Assembly: GCA_037157565.1 (NCBI GenBank)
Contig: JAZHRO010000013.1
Span: 81,337,501-81,401,500 of the forward strand
Direction: 5' to 3'
From: Thalassia testudinum
Lineage: Eukaryota > Streptophyta > Magnoliopsida > Alismatales > Hydrocharitaceae
DNA length: 64,000 nucleotides
The position numbers and the translations under genes are program-made. Positions 1-10,377 of this stretch are shown here, in pieces (position 1 is the first letter of the stretch; each line of letters begins with the position of its first letter). The notes under the pieces were generated by a model, which had not been told where the DNA came from, ran no database searches, and worked only from the letters and a program-made list of their open reading frames with translations.

Positions 1-588
1 ATGGAAAAATGTCCTCTAGGGTTTAGGATTGTCAACTTGGCCCTTAGAACCTATTTTGACCTAAATAGGGGTCTCAGTCAAATGTTTATCTTAAATTGGG
101 TTTTTATGTAAATTACCCAGTCAAACGTGGTAAAAACTAAAATCCAACTTCACCATTGGATTCCTTAAGTTCAAATTAGGTTTGTACCAAAATTTGGACC
201 TAAGGGGAATTCACTTTGACCTACTTTGCAAATAGATCCAGCCTAATTACATTTCTACCCCTAACTTTTGAAAACCTCTACAGAAACCCACCTAACTTTC
301 TCGTAGTTCATTGCAATTAGGTTCCTCCACCATTATAGTGGAAATAATCCTACTCCAATGAGGTATCAAGGGAAAGAACTCCTTGATTCCTCAGAGAATC
401 CCCTTCAAATTGAAAAGGGAGATTCTCTGAGAAATCTCCTCCAGTTTGAACACAGCCAGAGGCTTGATTTGGCACCCAATCTCTCATGCGAATGCATGAG
501 AGATTTGGGTCATCTTCGACCTTCCAACTCGGATGAGGTCACCGTGCTTGGAAGCTTGGCTTCCAAACACAAGACCTTCTGCCAGGGA

Positions 589-598
589 CTATAAAAGG
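589..598 (+). promoter_or_regulatory. Pol II TATA box in the A 5' LTR
   Basis: CTATAAAAGG lies in a context conserved in the related LTRs (13768-13777, and on the minus strand at 20673-20682 and 33415-33424). It is the expected core promoter for genomic retrotransposon RNA. The copy in the 10378-12575 LTR is mutated to CTATGAAAGG. Confidence 0.75.
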
Positions 599-1490
599 AT
601 GCCCAGATCAACCCATCACCCCTAAGCTTGAATTTGGCCTGAGATACCTCCTAATTCATCTCTTCCCCCTCCGGCCAACAACCTAGCAAGCTCCAGCGAC
701 CCCTTTCTCTCTCTCTCTCGTCACTCTGCCATAATACCAGTGCCAAGGTTCCCTTCATCCCCATCGTCTGCGTTGTGCCGCACCAGCCGATGTCCCTACA
801 ACCCTCTCATTGTCGCCGTCCTCCTCCCACTGGGTACTTCGTCTCTGGCGATGGCAGTATGAGCCGTCTGCCTCCTCTACATCCCCCTTTGTTTGTCCAT
901 CCTCAGTTAAGTCCTCTCTCTCTTCTCATCATTTTTCTATCATTTATTTTTGCAAATACGCCTCGACTCTCGTAAACCACCATCACCTTCACCTCCAGTC
1001 AGACCTCCGACGAGGTGTTCCTGTCACTCCATGCCTCCACCCACCTCGCCAACTAGGTCGCAAGCATAGCCACACCTTACTAACCCTAACCCCTCATTCC
1101 ATTCACCTCACCAAGGCCCTAGAACACCCCCTGAACACACCTATTTTCTCATGCACAGGGTAACCTAGGCACGCACGCCCAGGCCACCCCACACCACGCT
1201 GACCACCGTACCACCTTCGCCGTGTTCAGGCGAAGCTCCCTACGTGTTCTGACGAGGCCGCAAGGCCATTTTCTTGCTGATAGGGTTTGAGGCCTTCATC
1301 GCCATTGATGAAGCACGAAGCTTGCTTGAAAGCTTCATCTAGGACTCCAGGCACCAAACCATCAGTCCCAGGTCGCGTGGATTCTCTTCACGCACATCTT
1401 CAGCCCAGCAACTGGCATCAACGCCTATGCAGCTACAGCAATCAAGGGAAACATCCGCTGCTGGCGCTCGCGAAGAAGGTGGGACAACAT

Positions 1491-1533
1491 AGTCTCACCT
1501 CGGAAGTAAAGGAGTGGGCGCAGTGATATAAGT
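1491..1533 (+). promoter_or_regulatory. snRNA-type USE plus TATA-like pair in the A 5' LTR
   Basis: AGTCTCACCTCG at 1491-1502 resembles the plant U-snRNA upstream sequence element (RTCCCACATCG). It is followed after exactly 24 nt by TATAAGT at 1527. In plant U3/U6 genes this short spacing goes with Pol III transcription, while Pol II snRNA genes use about 33-34 nt. The USE lies in an inverted repeat (GGTGGGAC/GTCTCACC). Function is inferred; see findings. Confidence 0.5.
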
Positions 1534-1744
1534 TGAAAAAGTGTAATAGGCTCGTTGCCTCCTGACCACGGGGTGAGGTCCCACTCACCCTCACTGCTTC
1601 GTTCGTGGCCCCACTGCCCGCGGACCTGGCCCTGACCCATATACCCAATTAGCCTACACTCCTCGCCTACCACTCACGCCGGTGGACCTGGTCCTGGGCA
1701 CGCTTACCCAACCCGATAACCCGAGAAGGCTCTGGGAGAGTGAG

Positions 1745-2125
1745 CCTAAGAGAGAAAGAAGAGGAGAGATCGTGGGGGAGGGTAGGGGTAGGATTTGCTC
1801 TGAGGAGAAGAAGAGGAAGCCAAGGAAGGAAAGGGCGGCAGCTAGAGAAGCTAAGGAAAGAGAAGGAAAAGCAGAAGAGGAGGAAGCTGAAGAGCTAAAG
1901 GCAGAAGAGAAGGAAAGAAAGGAGAAGAAGAAAGAGGAGCCGTAGAGGCAGAAGAGAAGGAAAGAAGAAATCAGAGAATGAAGCTGAAGAAGAGCTGCAG
2001 AGGCAGAAGAGAAGGAAAGAAGAAATCAACGAAAGATGAAGAAGCCAAGAAGAAAGAAGGTCATCAGAGACAGAGAACAGAAGAAAGAAAAGGAAGAAGA
2101 AGAAGGAGATCAGAGACAAACAGCC
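1745..2125 (+). repeat. Purine-rich low-complexity tract of the LTR
   Basis: Long runs of GAAGAG, AAGGAAAG and GAAGAAG. The same tract occurs at 11885-12265 and, as pyrimidines, in both B LTRs (near 19200-19460 and 31925-32190). Lys/Glu-rich open frames here and Leu/Ser/Phe-rich ones on the other strand are composition artefacts. Confidence 0.75.
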
Positions 2126-2427
2126 AAGCAATTGAAGCACTGTACCAACTTCATATTTAAGACGTCTGATTTTCAAAATCAAACATCCATATTTTTTGTG
2201 CTTCTCCCTTATACATTGACATTGTGTTTTTTGCACTATACTTTGATTTTCATTGCATATTATATTCAATCTTAGAGTTGTGTTCTTGACTTTTAGACCC
2301 CAATTTGCTTCCTGTGTTAGACCTCGGACTTAAAACTTTGAGTAATAAAATTCATTTATTTTCGAGCGATTTCAACTATACTACGACTCATTGATTTTAA
2401 AATTGATCTCGCCTCTACAAAACATTT

Positions 2428-2444
2428 TGGTGCTGTTGCCAGAG
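2428..2444 (+). other. Primer binding site of element A (tRNA-Asp type)
   Basis: TGGTGCTGTTGCCAGAG resembles TGGCGCCGTTGCCGGGG, the complement of the 3' end of plant tRNA-Asp used by Athila elements, with transition-type changes. It lies 8 bases after the LTR end. Confidence 0.75.
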
Positions 2445-3377
2445 AGCAATGGGCGATTTAGAAATCTTGATCACAACTTCTAATTCAATACTAACTTGAT
2501 ACATCTCTTTTGTTGTGATTGTTTTAGGGGAGAAGATTCAAAAGAAGACAGTCGCACAATAATCACACCTGGGGCAGGTAATCTCTGATTAGCCCTTTCT
2601 CTTAATCCCCTCATTCTGAAAAGGAAAAATAAGATAAAAATAAATTTAGGGCTACCTGCTTTCCATATTTAGCTAATTCACCTAGGTTGCCTGATTTTGA
2701 TTTCAATAAATATTGAATTATGCAACCATTTAAGGTAACTAGGGCTACCACCTTCTTGATTGAGCCCTAGATACCATATCTGTGGCAACTAAATTGGACC
2801 ACAATTAAAGCCAAATTAAGGATTCCAATTTAGGATTTTAGAGACACATCTTTCTAAGCAAGAATCAACTTTTCCAAAAAGAGGTGTGCCTAAACCTTGC
2901 TTGAAAAGACTTATTCAAGAGAAACCCTAAAAATTCAAGCTCTTAATTTTGAACCCTAAAAGAAAAGACTTAAAGCTCTCAAAGGACAAATAGGTGAAGT
3001 TGACCTCTTGTTGGGCCAACTAACCTTGAAATTAGGTCACTTTTGCAATCAAAACATCTAAAGTTCAAGTGGAATCCTAAGCACCTTTGATCTTAAATAA
3101 AAGTAGTAGACTTAAGAGGTCAAGGTCCCCATTCTGGTCTACCTGGAATCTCAGTGACAAGAGAGGTCGGGTGGGGGAAACCCTGTAACTCGTGAGGTCG
3201 CTCTACCGTGTAGGGGTCTTTGCGGGACTCTCCCTCTCTGGTTGCCTAGGTATTTCTCAGGTGGACGACTTTTCTGATTAAGGGGTATCATCCGCTCCGA
3301 ACCTCTATAGTCATCCAAATTTTTTGGGTGTCTTGATTGGGTCCGGCACATTCTAATCTCATCTAAACCATCAGTGC
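2445..3377 (+). other. Untranslated leader of element A
   Basis: AT-rich leader between primer site and gag, matched on the minus strand by 30703-31645 in element B. It carries a GGCAG|GTAATC stretch near 2574 that could be a splice donor, but nothing proves splicing. No coding region seen. Confidence 0.6.
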
Positions 3378-5300
3378 ATGTTTGGTAGGAGGTCCTTGAG
3401 ACCATCCTTAAGACCTCCTTTAGTGATCCACTCCCGCAGAGGCCAAGCCTTGACATCCATGTTTGTGCAGCAACCCCACCACATAGACCTCTCCTCTGAT
3501 TCATCAGAACCGAATTCTCCTTCCATCATCATGGCCCAACCAGTTGAAGAAGAGAACAACCTTGAACACCAACTCCAGTGCCTAAATGATCTATTTTAGA
3601 ACTTTGTAAACTCGCCATAGCATCCTATGATGCAAGATCACTATAATCCTGTTGCGGTGGCGATCGAACCTCGAGTCCAAATCCTGGCTGGAGGTCCTGA
3701 TTCTAAACTCAAGCCCAACATGATTCATGCTATCCCAAACTTTCATGGGCTTAACTCCGAGGATCCCTTCCAGCACATCAAACAACTCAAACATCTAGCC
3801 CAGGCCTTCGGGTCAGATGTACAAAACTGGGATATTCTTCTTATGAAGATGTTTTCCTTTTCTCTCATAGACAAGGTAGCTCATTAGTATCAGACTCAGA
3901 TGTGTCCAATCAACACATGGGTTGAACTGCAATCTGAATTTTTGAACAAGTTCTTCCCTGTTGGTCGGACGAATGCCTTGTGCCAGCAGATCACACACTT
4001 CACTCAGCAATCTGGAGAACCTCTTCATGAGGCATGGGACTATTTCTTGGATCTCATGCGAAATTGCCCCCATCACGGAGTTCCTAAATGGGAACAAGTC
4101 CAGTCTTTTTACCAGGGACTCCGTGAAGACGTCCTCTTATTCGTCAATGTAACCTACGGAGGAAATATCATGGGTCAACATGAAGACACTGTATGGGAGA
4201 TTCTAGAGAATATGTGTGAGAACTCCATCAATAATGACTCCATGGGCTTATTTGATGGGATGAATGCCCGCACATCGACGAATCCAAGGGGAGCACATGA
4301 GACGCAGGGCCTGTCCGCATCTGTCGACTTGGAACTGATGGCCAGCTGGTTGGACAAGGTCTCTATCATAGAGAAGAAGGTGGATGAGCTGACTTGACAT
4401 TTGCAGCGAGCTACCTCTGTGCAAAACCTGCTTGCACAGCCACCTCTTGGGAGGGAAGCTGTGCATAACATCTATCACTGAACTTCCCAGGGGATGGACC
4501 CATATCCACCTCCATCTGACTCCAAGACCGGAGGAAACTCTGATCCGACCTACTCTAGTTGAGGGGACTCTAAACCCTCATACTCTGATTTTCTTGAGGT
4601 TCCTCAGATCTGCGAGGACCTCAACGCAATCTAGAATGACCCACTCTCTAATACCTATAACCTTGGATGGCGGAATCATCCCAACTTCCTGTGGGCGTGA
4701 AATACTCAGAATCAAAGACCATCTTATCAACCTCGTCCACAAGCTCCTCATCCGTATCAGCTGCCTCAGCCTTGGCCCAACCCCACCTATCAATCTGGGC
4801 CAACCCAAGCAGATCAAATGACTCTTATCCTTCACACTCTGGCTGATATTTAGAAGACTAACGTAGCTATGAAAAAATAGCACAAGGACGAGATCACAAA
4901 GGTCCACAATCAACTCGCCCAGATGGCGAATTCCCACCAACCTGGCACACTCCCTTCGCAACCTCTGGCAAATCTAAATAATGTGCCGAGCCAAAGGCAT
5001 GTTATGAACCCAAATCCAAGCCAAGCCCACATGATTTATTAGGCCCCTTCTGTTCCATCACTCGACGGGATGGAAGCTTCGACATCTTATGCGGGATTTC
5101 AATAGCAGCCACCTATTTTACCAACCCCAAACCAAAACCAGGTAGGACTGAATTCCGTAACAACCCGTAGTGGTAAAGCAACTCAAGACCCACCTTATCC
5201 AAGCCACTCTAAGCCTGGTAGTAACCAAAGCCCTACGATAGTTATCTAGGACACCCCTGCCCCAGATCAAGAACCTGGACCTATTCTAGAGGAACCAACC
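3378..5300 (+). pseudogene. gag: Athila-type gag, decayed (element A)
   Basis: Capsid/nucleocapsid part of a single gag-pol frame starting at the MFGRRSL motif. Recognisable blocks are FHGLNSEDPFQHIKQL, WVELQSEFLNKFFPVGRTNAL and GEPLHEAWDYFLDLMRNCPHH, as in plant Ty3/gypsy capsids. Frame and start match element B (minus strand from 30702). In-frame stops interrupt it, for example at 3597, 3618, 3885 and 4395. Most are what C-to-T change of CAG, CGA or TGG codons would give when compared with B. No CCHC zinc knuckle is seen. The frame runs on into protease without a gag stop, so the ancestor was probably one polyprotein. Confidence 0.85.
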
Positions 5301-6130
5301 AAGGTTCCATTTCCTGAGGCCTTGACTAAGGGAAAGAGGACAAACAAACCCATGGCTCTTGAGGAGGATCTGGTCAAGCTCTTTGAACAGGTCCATATAA
5401 ACATCCCCTTGATGGATGCAATCCGCCACGTATAGGCTTACGCACCATTTTTGAAGGACGTGTGTACACCCAAGCATAAGCTGCGAACCAAAAGTGGGAG
5501 TCCGATCGTACTGTCAGAGCAAACCAGCTCTGTAATTTTGAGTAAACTCCCACCTAAGGCTAAAGACCCAGGTACTCCCTTAATTTCATGTACCATCAGT
5601 GATACCCAATTTGACAGAGCCTTATTAGATTTAGGTGCCTCCATAAACCTAATACATACATCCCTCCTTAGCCACCTTGAAGAATCTGAGCTTAAACCAA
5701 CAGAGGTGACATTGCAGTTAGCTGACCGATCCATTAAGTCACCTAAAGGAGTACTCGAGGATGTCATCGTTAGGGTAAGGGATTTCTACTTCTCGGTGGA
5801 TTTTATAGTCTTGGACGTGGATGCACCTAAAAACCCATGGCATACACCAATTATACTAGGGAGACCCTTTCTGGCCACTGCTAGGGCCAATATAAACTAT
5901 GAGGAGGGCCAAATTGAATTGAAATTTGGGAACCAAACACTAAAAATTGACATCTTTAAGGCCCAACAAGGGATTAATTGCGCTGTTATAGAACAGATAT
6001 GTGATATCAAGGCCGTGGTTGGTGAATCGTACATCGAGGACAACCTGATTATTCTCGATCAACCACAAGAAGATCAAAACCCCTAATCAGAGGAGTCTGA
6101 CCCTGATCTAGATACACCCATAACTCCTTC
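5301..6130 (+). pseudogene. pro: Retroviral-type aspartic protease region (element A)
   Basis: Open for 211 codons from 5451. It contains ALLDLGASINLI, the Athila form of the D[T/S]GA active-site loop, and later IILGRPFLATARANI, the usual flap-side block of gypsy proteases. A TAG at about 5433 splits it from gag where B has a CAG-type codon. It would have cut the gag-pol polyprotein. It shares the reading frame of gag and reverse transcriptase. Confidence 0.8.
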
Positions 6131-7740
6131 CCTTGCTCTTGACACACACCCTGAACTGCCCGCTGCTACTGATAACCCCGTTCTGGAACTCAAGCCTCTT
6201 CCCGAACATCTGATGTATGTCCTTTTGGGTTCCAATCAGACGTTTCCTGTGATTATCAACTCCAGACTCGCACCTAACCAGGAATCTCGTCTGATTACTA
6301 TTCTCTAGCAGCATCGTAGAGCCATAGGATGGACTCTCGATGACTTGACTGGTATCAGCCCCTCTTACTGCACACACAGTATCTACACAGAAGAGGGCAC
6401 ACGACCTTCCCGTGAAATGCAGAGATGTTTAAATCCTAATCTGCAGGAGGTCGTGAAAAAGGAGATCATTAAGTGGTTAGATGCAGGGATCATCTACCCG
6501 ATCTCCGACAGTCAGTGGGTGAGTCCAATCCAGATTGTGCCTAAGAAGGCAAGACTCACCATTGTCACGATTGAAATTGGAGAAGTCTTACTAACCCATG
6601 TGGCAAACTCGTGGAGAGTCTGCATTGATTATAGAAGACTCAATTCCTCCGCGAGGAAGGATCATTTCCCACTCCCGTTTATTGATCAGATCCTCAAGAA
6701 ACTAGCGGAAAATAGGTTCTTCTGCTTTTTGGACGAGTACTTCGGTTATAACCAGGTGGCAATCCATTCTGAGGACCAAGAAAAGACCACTTTCACCTAC
6801 CCCTTTGGGACGTACGCATTCCGAAGGATGCCGTTTGGTCTCTACAATGCACCCGCTACTTTTTAGCGGTGCATGCTTGCCATATTCTCAGATATGGTAG
6901 GTGATTATCTGGAAGTCTTCTTGGATGACTTTTCAGTATTCGGAGAATCATTTGACGATTGTCTCCTGCATTTGGTCCAAATCCTCGGGCGGTGCATTGA
7001 CGTGAATTTGGTTCTTTCCTGGGAAAAGAGCCATTTCATGGTGCCTGAAGGAATTGTCTTGGGACATCTTATTTTAGAAAATGGCATCCAAGTCGATCGA
7101 GCCAAGGTGAACTTGATTTCCAAACTCCCTATGCCTAGCTCGATCAAGGACATCCAATCTTTTCTAGGGCATGTCGATTTTTACCGTTGATATATTCCTG
7201 ATTTCTCGAAAATCGCATGCCCTCTGACCTCTCTACTCTCTAAGGATGTACCTTTCGAAATCTCCAAGGAATGCACTCAAGCATTTGAAATCCTCCGTGA
7301 CCGAGTTACCCAAGCCCCGATCCTATAGTCCCCAGATTGGTCTCAACCCTTTGAGATCATGTGCGATGCATCTGATTTCACTATAGGAGCGGTACTTGGG
7401 TAGAAAATTGACGGGAAACCCATGGTCATCTACTATGCTAGCAAGACACTTGACAAGGCTTAACGTAACTACACAGTTGCTGAGAAAGAGCTGCTAGCTA
7501 TAGTATTTGCCTTAAAAAAATTTAGATCTTATCTCCTAGGTTCCTGTGTTATCATTTACTCGGATCACACAACTGTGAGGCATCTCCTTGCGAAGAAGGA
7601 CGCAAAACCTCGATTAATCTGCTGGATCTTGCTGTTGCAAGAATTTAACCTCGAGATTCATGATAAAGCGGGAAAATAGAACATGGTAGCTGATCACTTG
7701 TCCCACCTTCCTTCTAAGATAATCGACCGTTCCGGACCCA
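6131..7740 (+). pseudogene. pol: Reverse transcriptase and RNase H region (element A)
   Basis: RT blocks in order: WRVCIDYRRLNS (about 6617), the palm and fingers to FRRMPFGLYNAPATF, then the catalytic YLEVFLDDFS (about 6910; the xxDD box is FLDD). RNase H follows with IMCDASDF near 7360, [16 protein letters not shown] near 7490 and YSDH near 7560. Stops at 6865, 7188, 7327, 7402 and 7460 break an otherwise constant frame. This enzyme copied element RNA into DNA in the particle; it is not functional now. Confidence 0.85.
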
Positions 7741-9077
7741 TCATAGAACATTTTCCTGATGAGCACCTTTTGACTATCAATACAAGGCTTCCATGGTTTG
7801 CTGATATAGTAAACTACCTGGCATCACATCAGATCCCATCTGATTAGCTAAAGGCCAAGAAGGACAAATTGCTTTCCAATGCCAAGTACTACTTCTGGGA
7901 AGACCTGTATCTTTTCTGCATCGGTGCTGATCAGATCATTCGACGATGTGTCGCGGAAGCGGAAATTCAAGACATATAGTCTTTCTGCCATGACCAAGCA
8001 TGGGGTGGACATTTCTCAGGTCGTAAAATCATAGCGAAAGTCCTCCAGTGCGGCTTCTATTGGCCCACAATTTTCAAAGACGCGTATAATCACTGTAGGG
8101 CATGTACTCATTGCCATACCTTGAGCAACATGAGCCATCGTGATATGATGCCCTTGCAGCAAATTCTTGTATGCGAAATCTTCAACATATGGGGGATTGA
8201 TTTCATAGGACCCTTCCCTATTTCGGACGGCTTCGAGTACATTTTACTCGTTGACTATGTGTCCAAATGGATCGAAGCCATTCCGACCTGAACCAATGAT
8301 CATAAAGTGGTTATCAAATTCATTCATCAGAACATCTTTTCATAGTTCGAGATTCCATGTGCTATAATTTCTGATGGAGGGACCCATTTCACTAACGTTC
8401 AGTTCAGGTCACTGATAAAAAAAAAAAGGGTTGTCACACCGAATCTCTACTCTTTACCACCCCCAAACTAATGGTCTAGCTGAGCTATCAAATCGGGAGA
8501 TCAAGAAAATCCATTGTTATTGTTTGACCTAATAGGAAGGACTGGTCATCTCGACTTCCAAAAGCTTTGTGGGCTTATAGGACTGCCCACAAAACCCAAT
8601 TAGGTGTCTCCCTTCATATTGGTGTACAGGAAGGCATGTCACCTCCCCATCGAGTTGGAGCACAAAGCCTATTGGATAGTACAGAACTGCAACCTAGATC
8701 TTTCTAAGGCAAGAACCCACAGAAAGCTTCAAATGAGTGAGATCAATGAATTACTCCACGATGTATATGAGAACTCACGAATTTACAAAGAGCTGGTTAA
8801 GGCCTTTCACGACAAGAACATATCCAAAAAGATCTTTCATCCTGGTTAAAAAGTCCTACTCTTTGATGCCAAGCTTAAACTGTTCCCAGGAAAGCTACGA
8901 TCAAAATGGATCAGACCCTACCTCGTCTGACAAATCTTTAGAAATGGAGCCATTGAGATCAGTCCACTCAGCCATGATTTCGAACCTTTCATCGTGAACG
9001 GGAAGAGACTCAAACCGTTCATTGACTTGACCGATACAAATTTGGCTGACATATCCTTTACCCTCCATTCTCCCTGA
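7741..9077 (+). pseudogene. pol: Integrase region (element A)
   Basis: Matches the B integrase along its length: zinc-binding region near 7990-8130, core with GIDFIGPF near 8200 and ISDGGTHF near 8370, and a C-terminal GKLRSKW segment near 8890. Several stops are present. Between 8415 and 8605 there is an 11-A run and indels of about +1, -2 and -2, which restore the starting frame, so 8604-8849 is open again. The coding region ends at the TGA at 9075-9077. Confidence 0.8.
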
Positions 9078-10377
9078 GCTCATTGCGCCCAGTCGTTGGC
9101 GTAAAACTCAGCGCTTAATAGGATGCAGAATTCATATTGCACTTTAGGATTCATCCATTAGAACAGCCAACCCCACCTCAGGTACCCGTACTTGAGTCTA
9201 GAAATCGTTCGCAACAGTCACCTCAACCCATTCGCCCACCCAAAACCCTTCTAATGAATGATCTAAGCTGAATTCTAACACACCTAATCTATAATGGGGA
9301 CATTGCAAATTGTAGGCATGGGGGGGTATGAAAGTGCAAAACACCATGAAAACTCATCTCATAAGAAAAGGTTTCAACAAAAAATCACATATCACAAAAA
9401 CACCAAAAAAATGAAAAAATCTTGAAAAAGAACAAAAAATTTTGAGGGGAGAGAAAATTTTGAGGCCATACAAAACTTGAGGAGGAAAAGTGAAAAACGT
9501 CAAAAAAGGAGCACAAAATGAAAAGAAAAAAAAAGAGAGATAGTCATTAGTAAGAAATTAAGGGATTAACTGAAGTTCTAGACTATATCAAGAAAAAGAA
9601 AAATGAAGGAAAAAAGTGTTAATGAGACACAAAAGAGACTAGTAGGAACGCTGATCTTAGGCCTCTTGGGCTAGACTCTTAGGCTTAAAAATTCAAGTAT
9701 CCGCTAAGATCTGGATAGTCCTTAAGGGGTTAGGGAAAATGCGAAGCTTAAGTATTAGGTTTAAGGCTTATGGAGTATTCGGCCTTGTTAACTGACCTTT
9801 GGTTTGCGGGACTCGGTAATCTAAGCACCCTAATCCACACATAGTCTGGTTCAATGTGCATAACTATCAAAATTACGCAAAAGCATTTAAATGTTCTGAA
9901 AAGTCTCCTAGATTAGGAGCGACCGATCAACACAAATTGATTTGGACAAGTTCCCAACGTGGAGAAGCGAGAAATTCCCCTCGAAGATGTGCAATAACAT
10001 ATCGTCTCCTCGGTGCTTGTCTCCTAGGATATTTACATATCCTACTTGAGGCACATAAGCACCCTATGCTGGTTCAGATGCCATAGGCAGCATTATCACG
10101 AAATGTTGATTGCCAGGGTCTGGATTTAGCTACAGAACGCCATGGGTGAGATTATCTCAAAATCTCGAAAGCCATGGTTCTTGGGGTTGCCATGGGCGGT
10201 GCTATCATGAAGCATTTATTGCTAGGGGCCCTTCGAGGATTGATGATAGGGATGAGGAATCCGATACAGACCATGTTGAGATGCCAATCCGAAGCTAGAA
10301 ATAAAAAGAAAAGAGAGAGAAAACTCTCGAAACAAAAAAAAAAAATCCTCGTTGTTCTTTGCAAAAGAGAGGGAAAT
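9078..10377 (+). other. 3' non-coding region of element A with an internal purine-tract module
   Basis: Matches 21960-23150 of element B in reverse complement. There is no env-like frame, although some Athila elements have one. At 9293-9330 it holds AATGGGGACATTG followed by TAGGCATGGGGGGGTATG, a PPT-like run far upstream of any LTR. It ends in an A-rich run at 10328-10344, after which LTR sequence begins without a normal purine tract. Confidence 0.65.

Larger units (their letters stand above)
1..2419 (+). mobile_element. Element A: Athila-type 5' LTR, left end outside the window
   Basis: Bases 205-2419 recur at 10378-12575, and bases 1-250 match, in reverse complement, the LTRs of element B (for example 33770-34050), so the whole stretch is LTR. 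The right end is set by a CA at 2419 just before a tRNA-Asp-type primer site. The LTR holds a Pol II TATA box, a purine-rich tract and an snRNA-promoter-like pair, listed separately. It probably lacks its first few hundred bases, given the roughly 2.69-kb LTRs of B. The Athila assignment comes from the encoded pol. Confidence 0.85.

Noticed and set aside
1682..1945. Lys/Glu-rich small protein (and the Leu/Ser/Phe-rich frame on the other strand)
   Set aside because: Product of the purine-rich LTR tract; the same artefact occurs in every copy (11885-12265, 19200-19460, 31925-32231).
9078..10340. Env-like gene expected in some Athila elements
   Set aside because: No open frame or membrane segment in this region in A or in the matching region of B.
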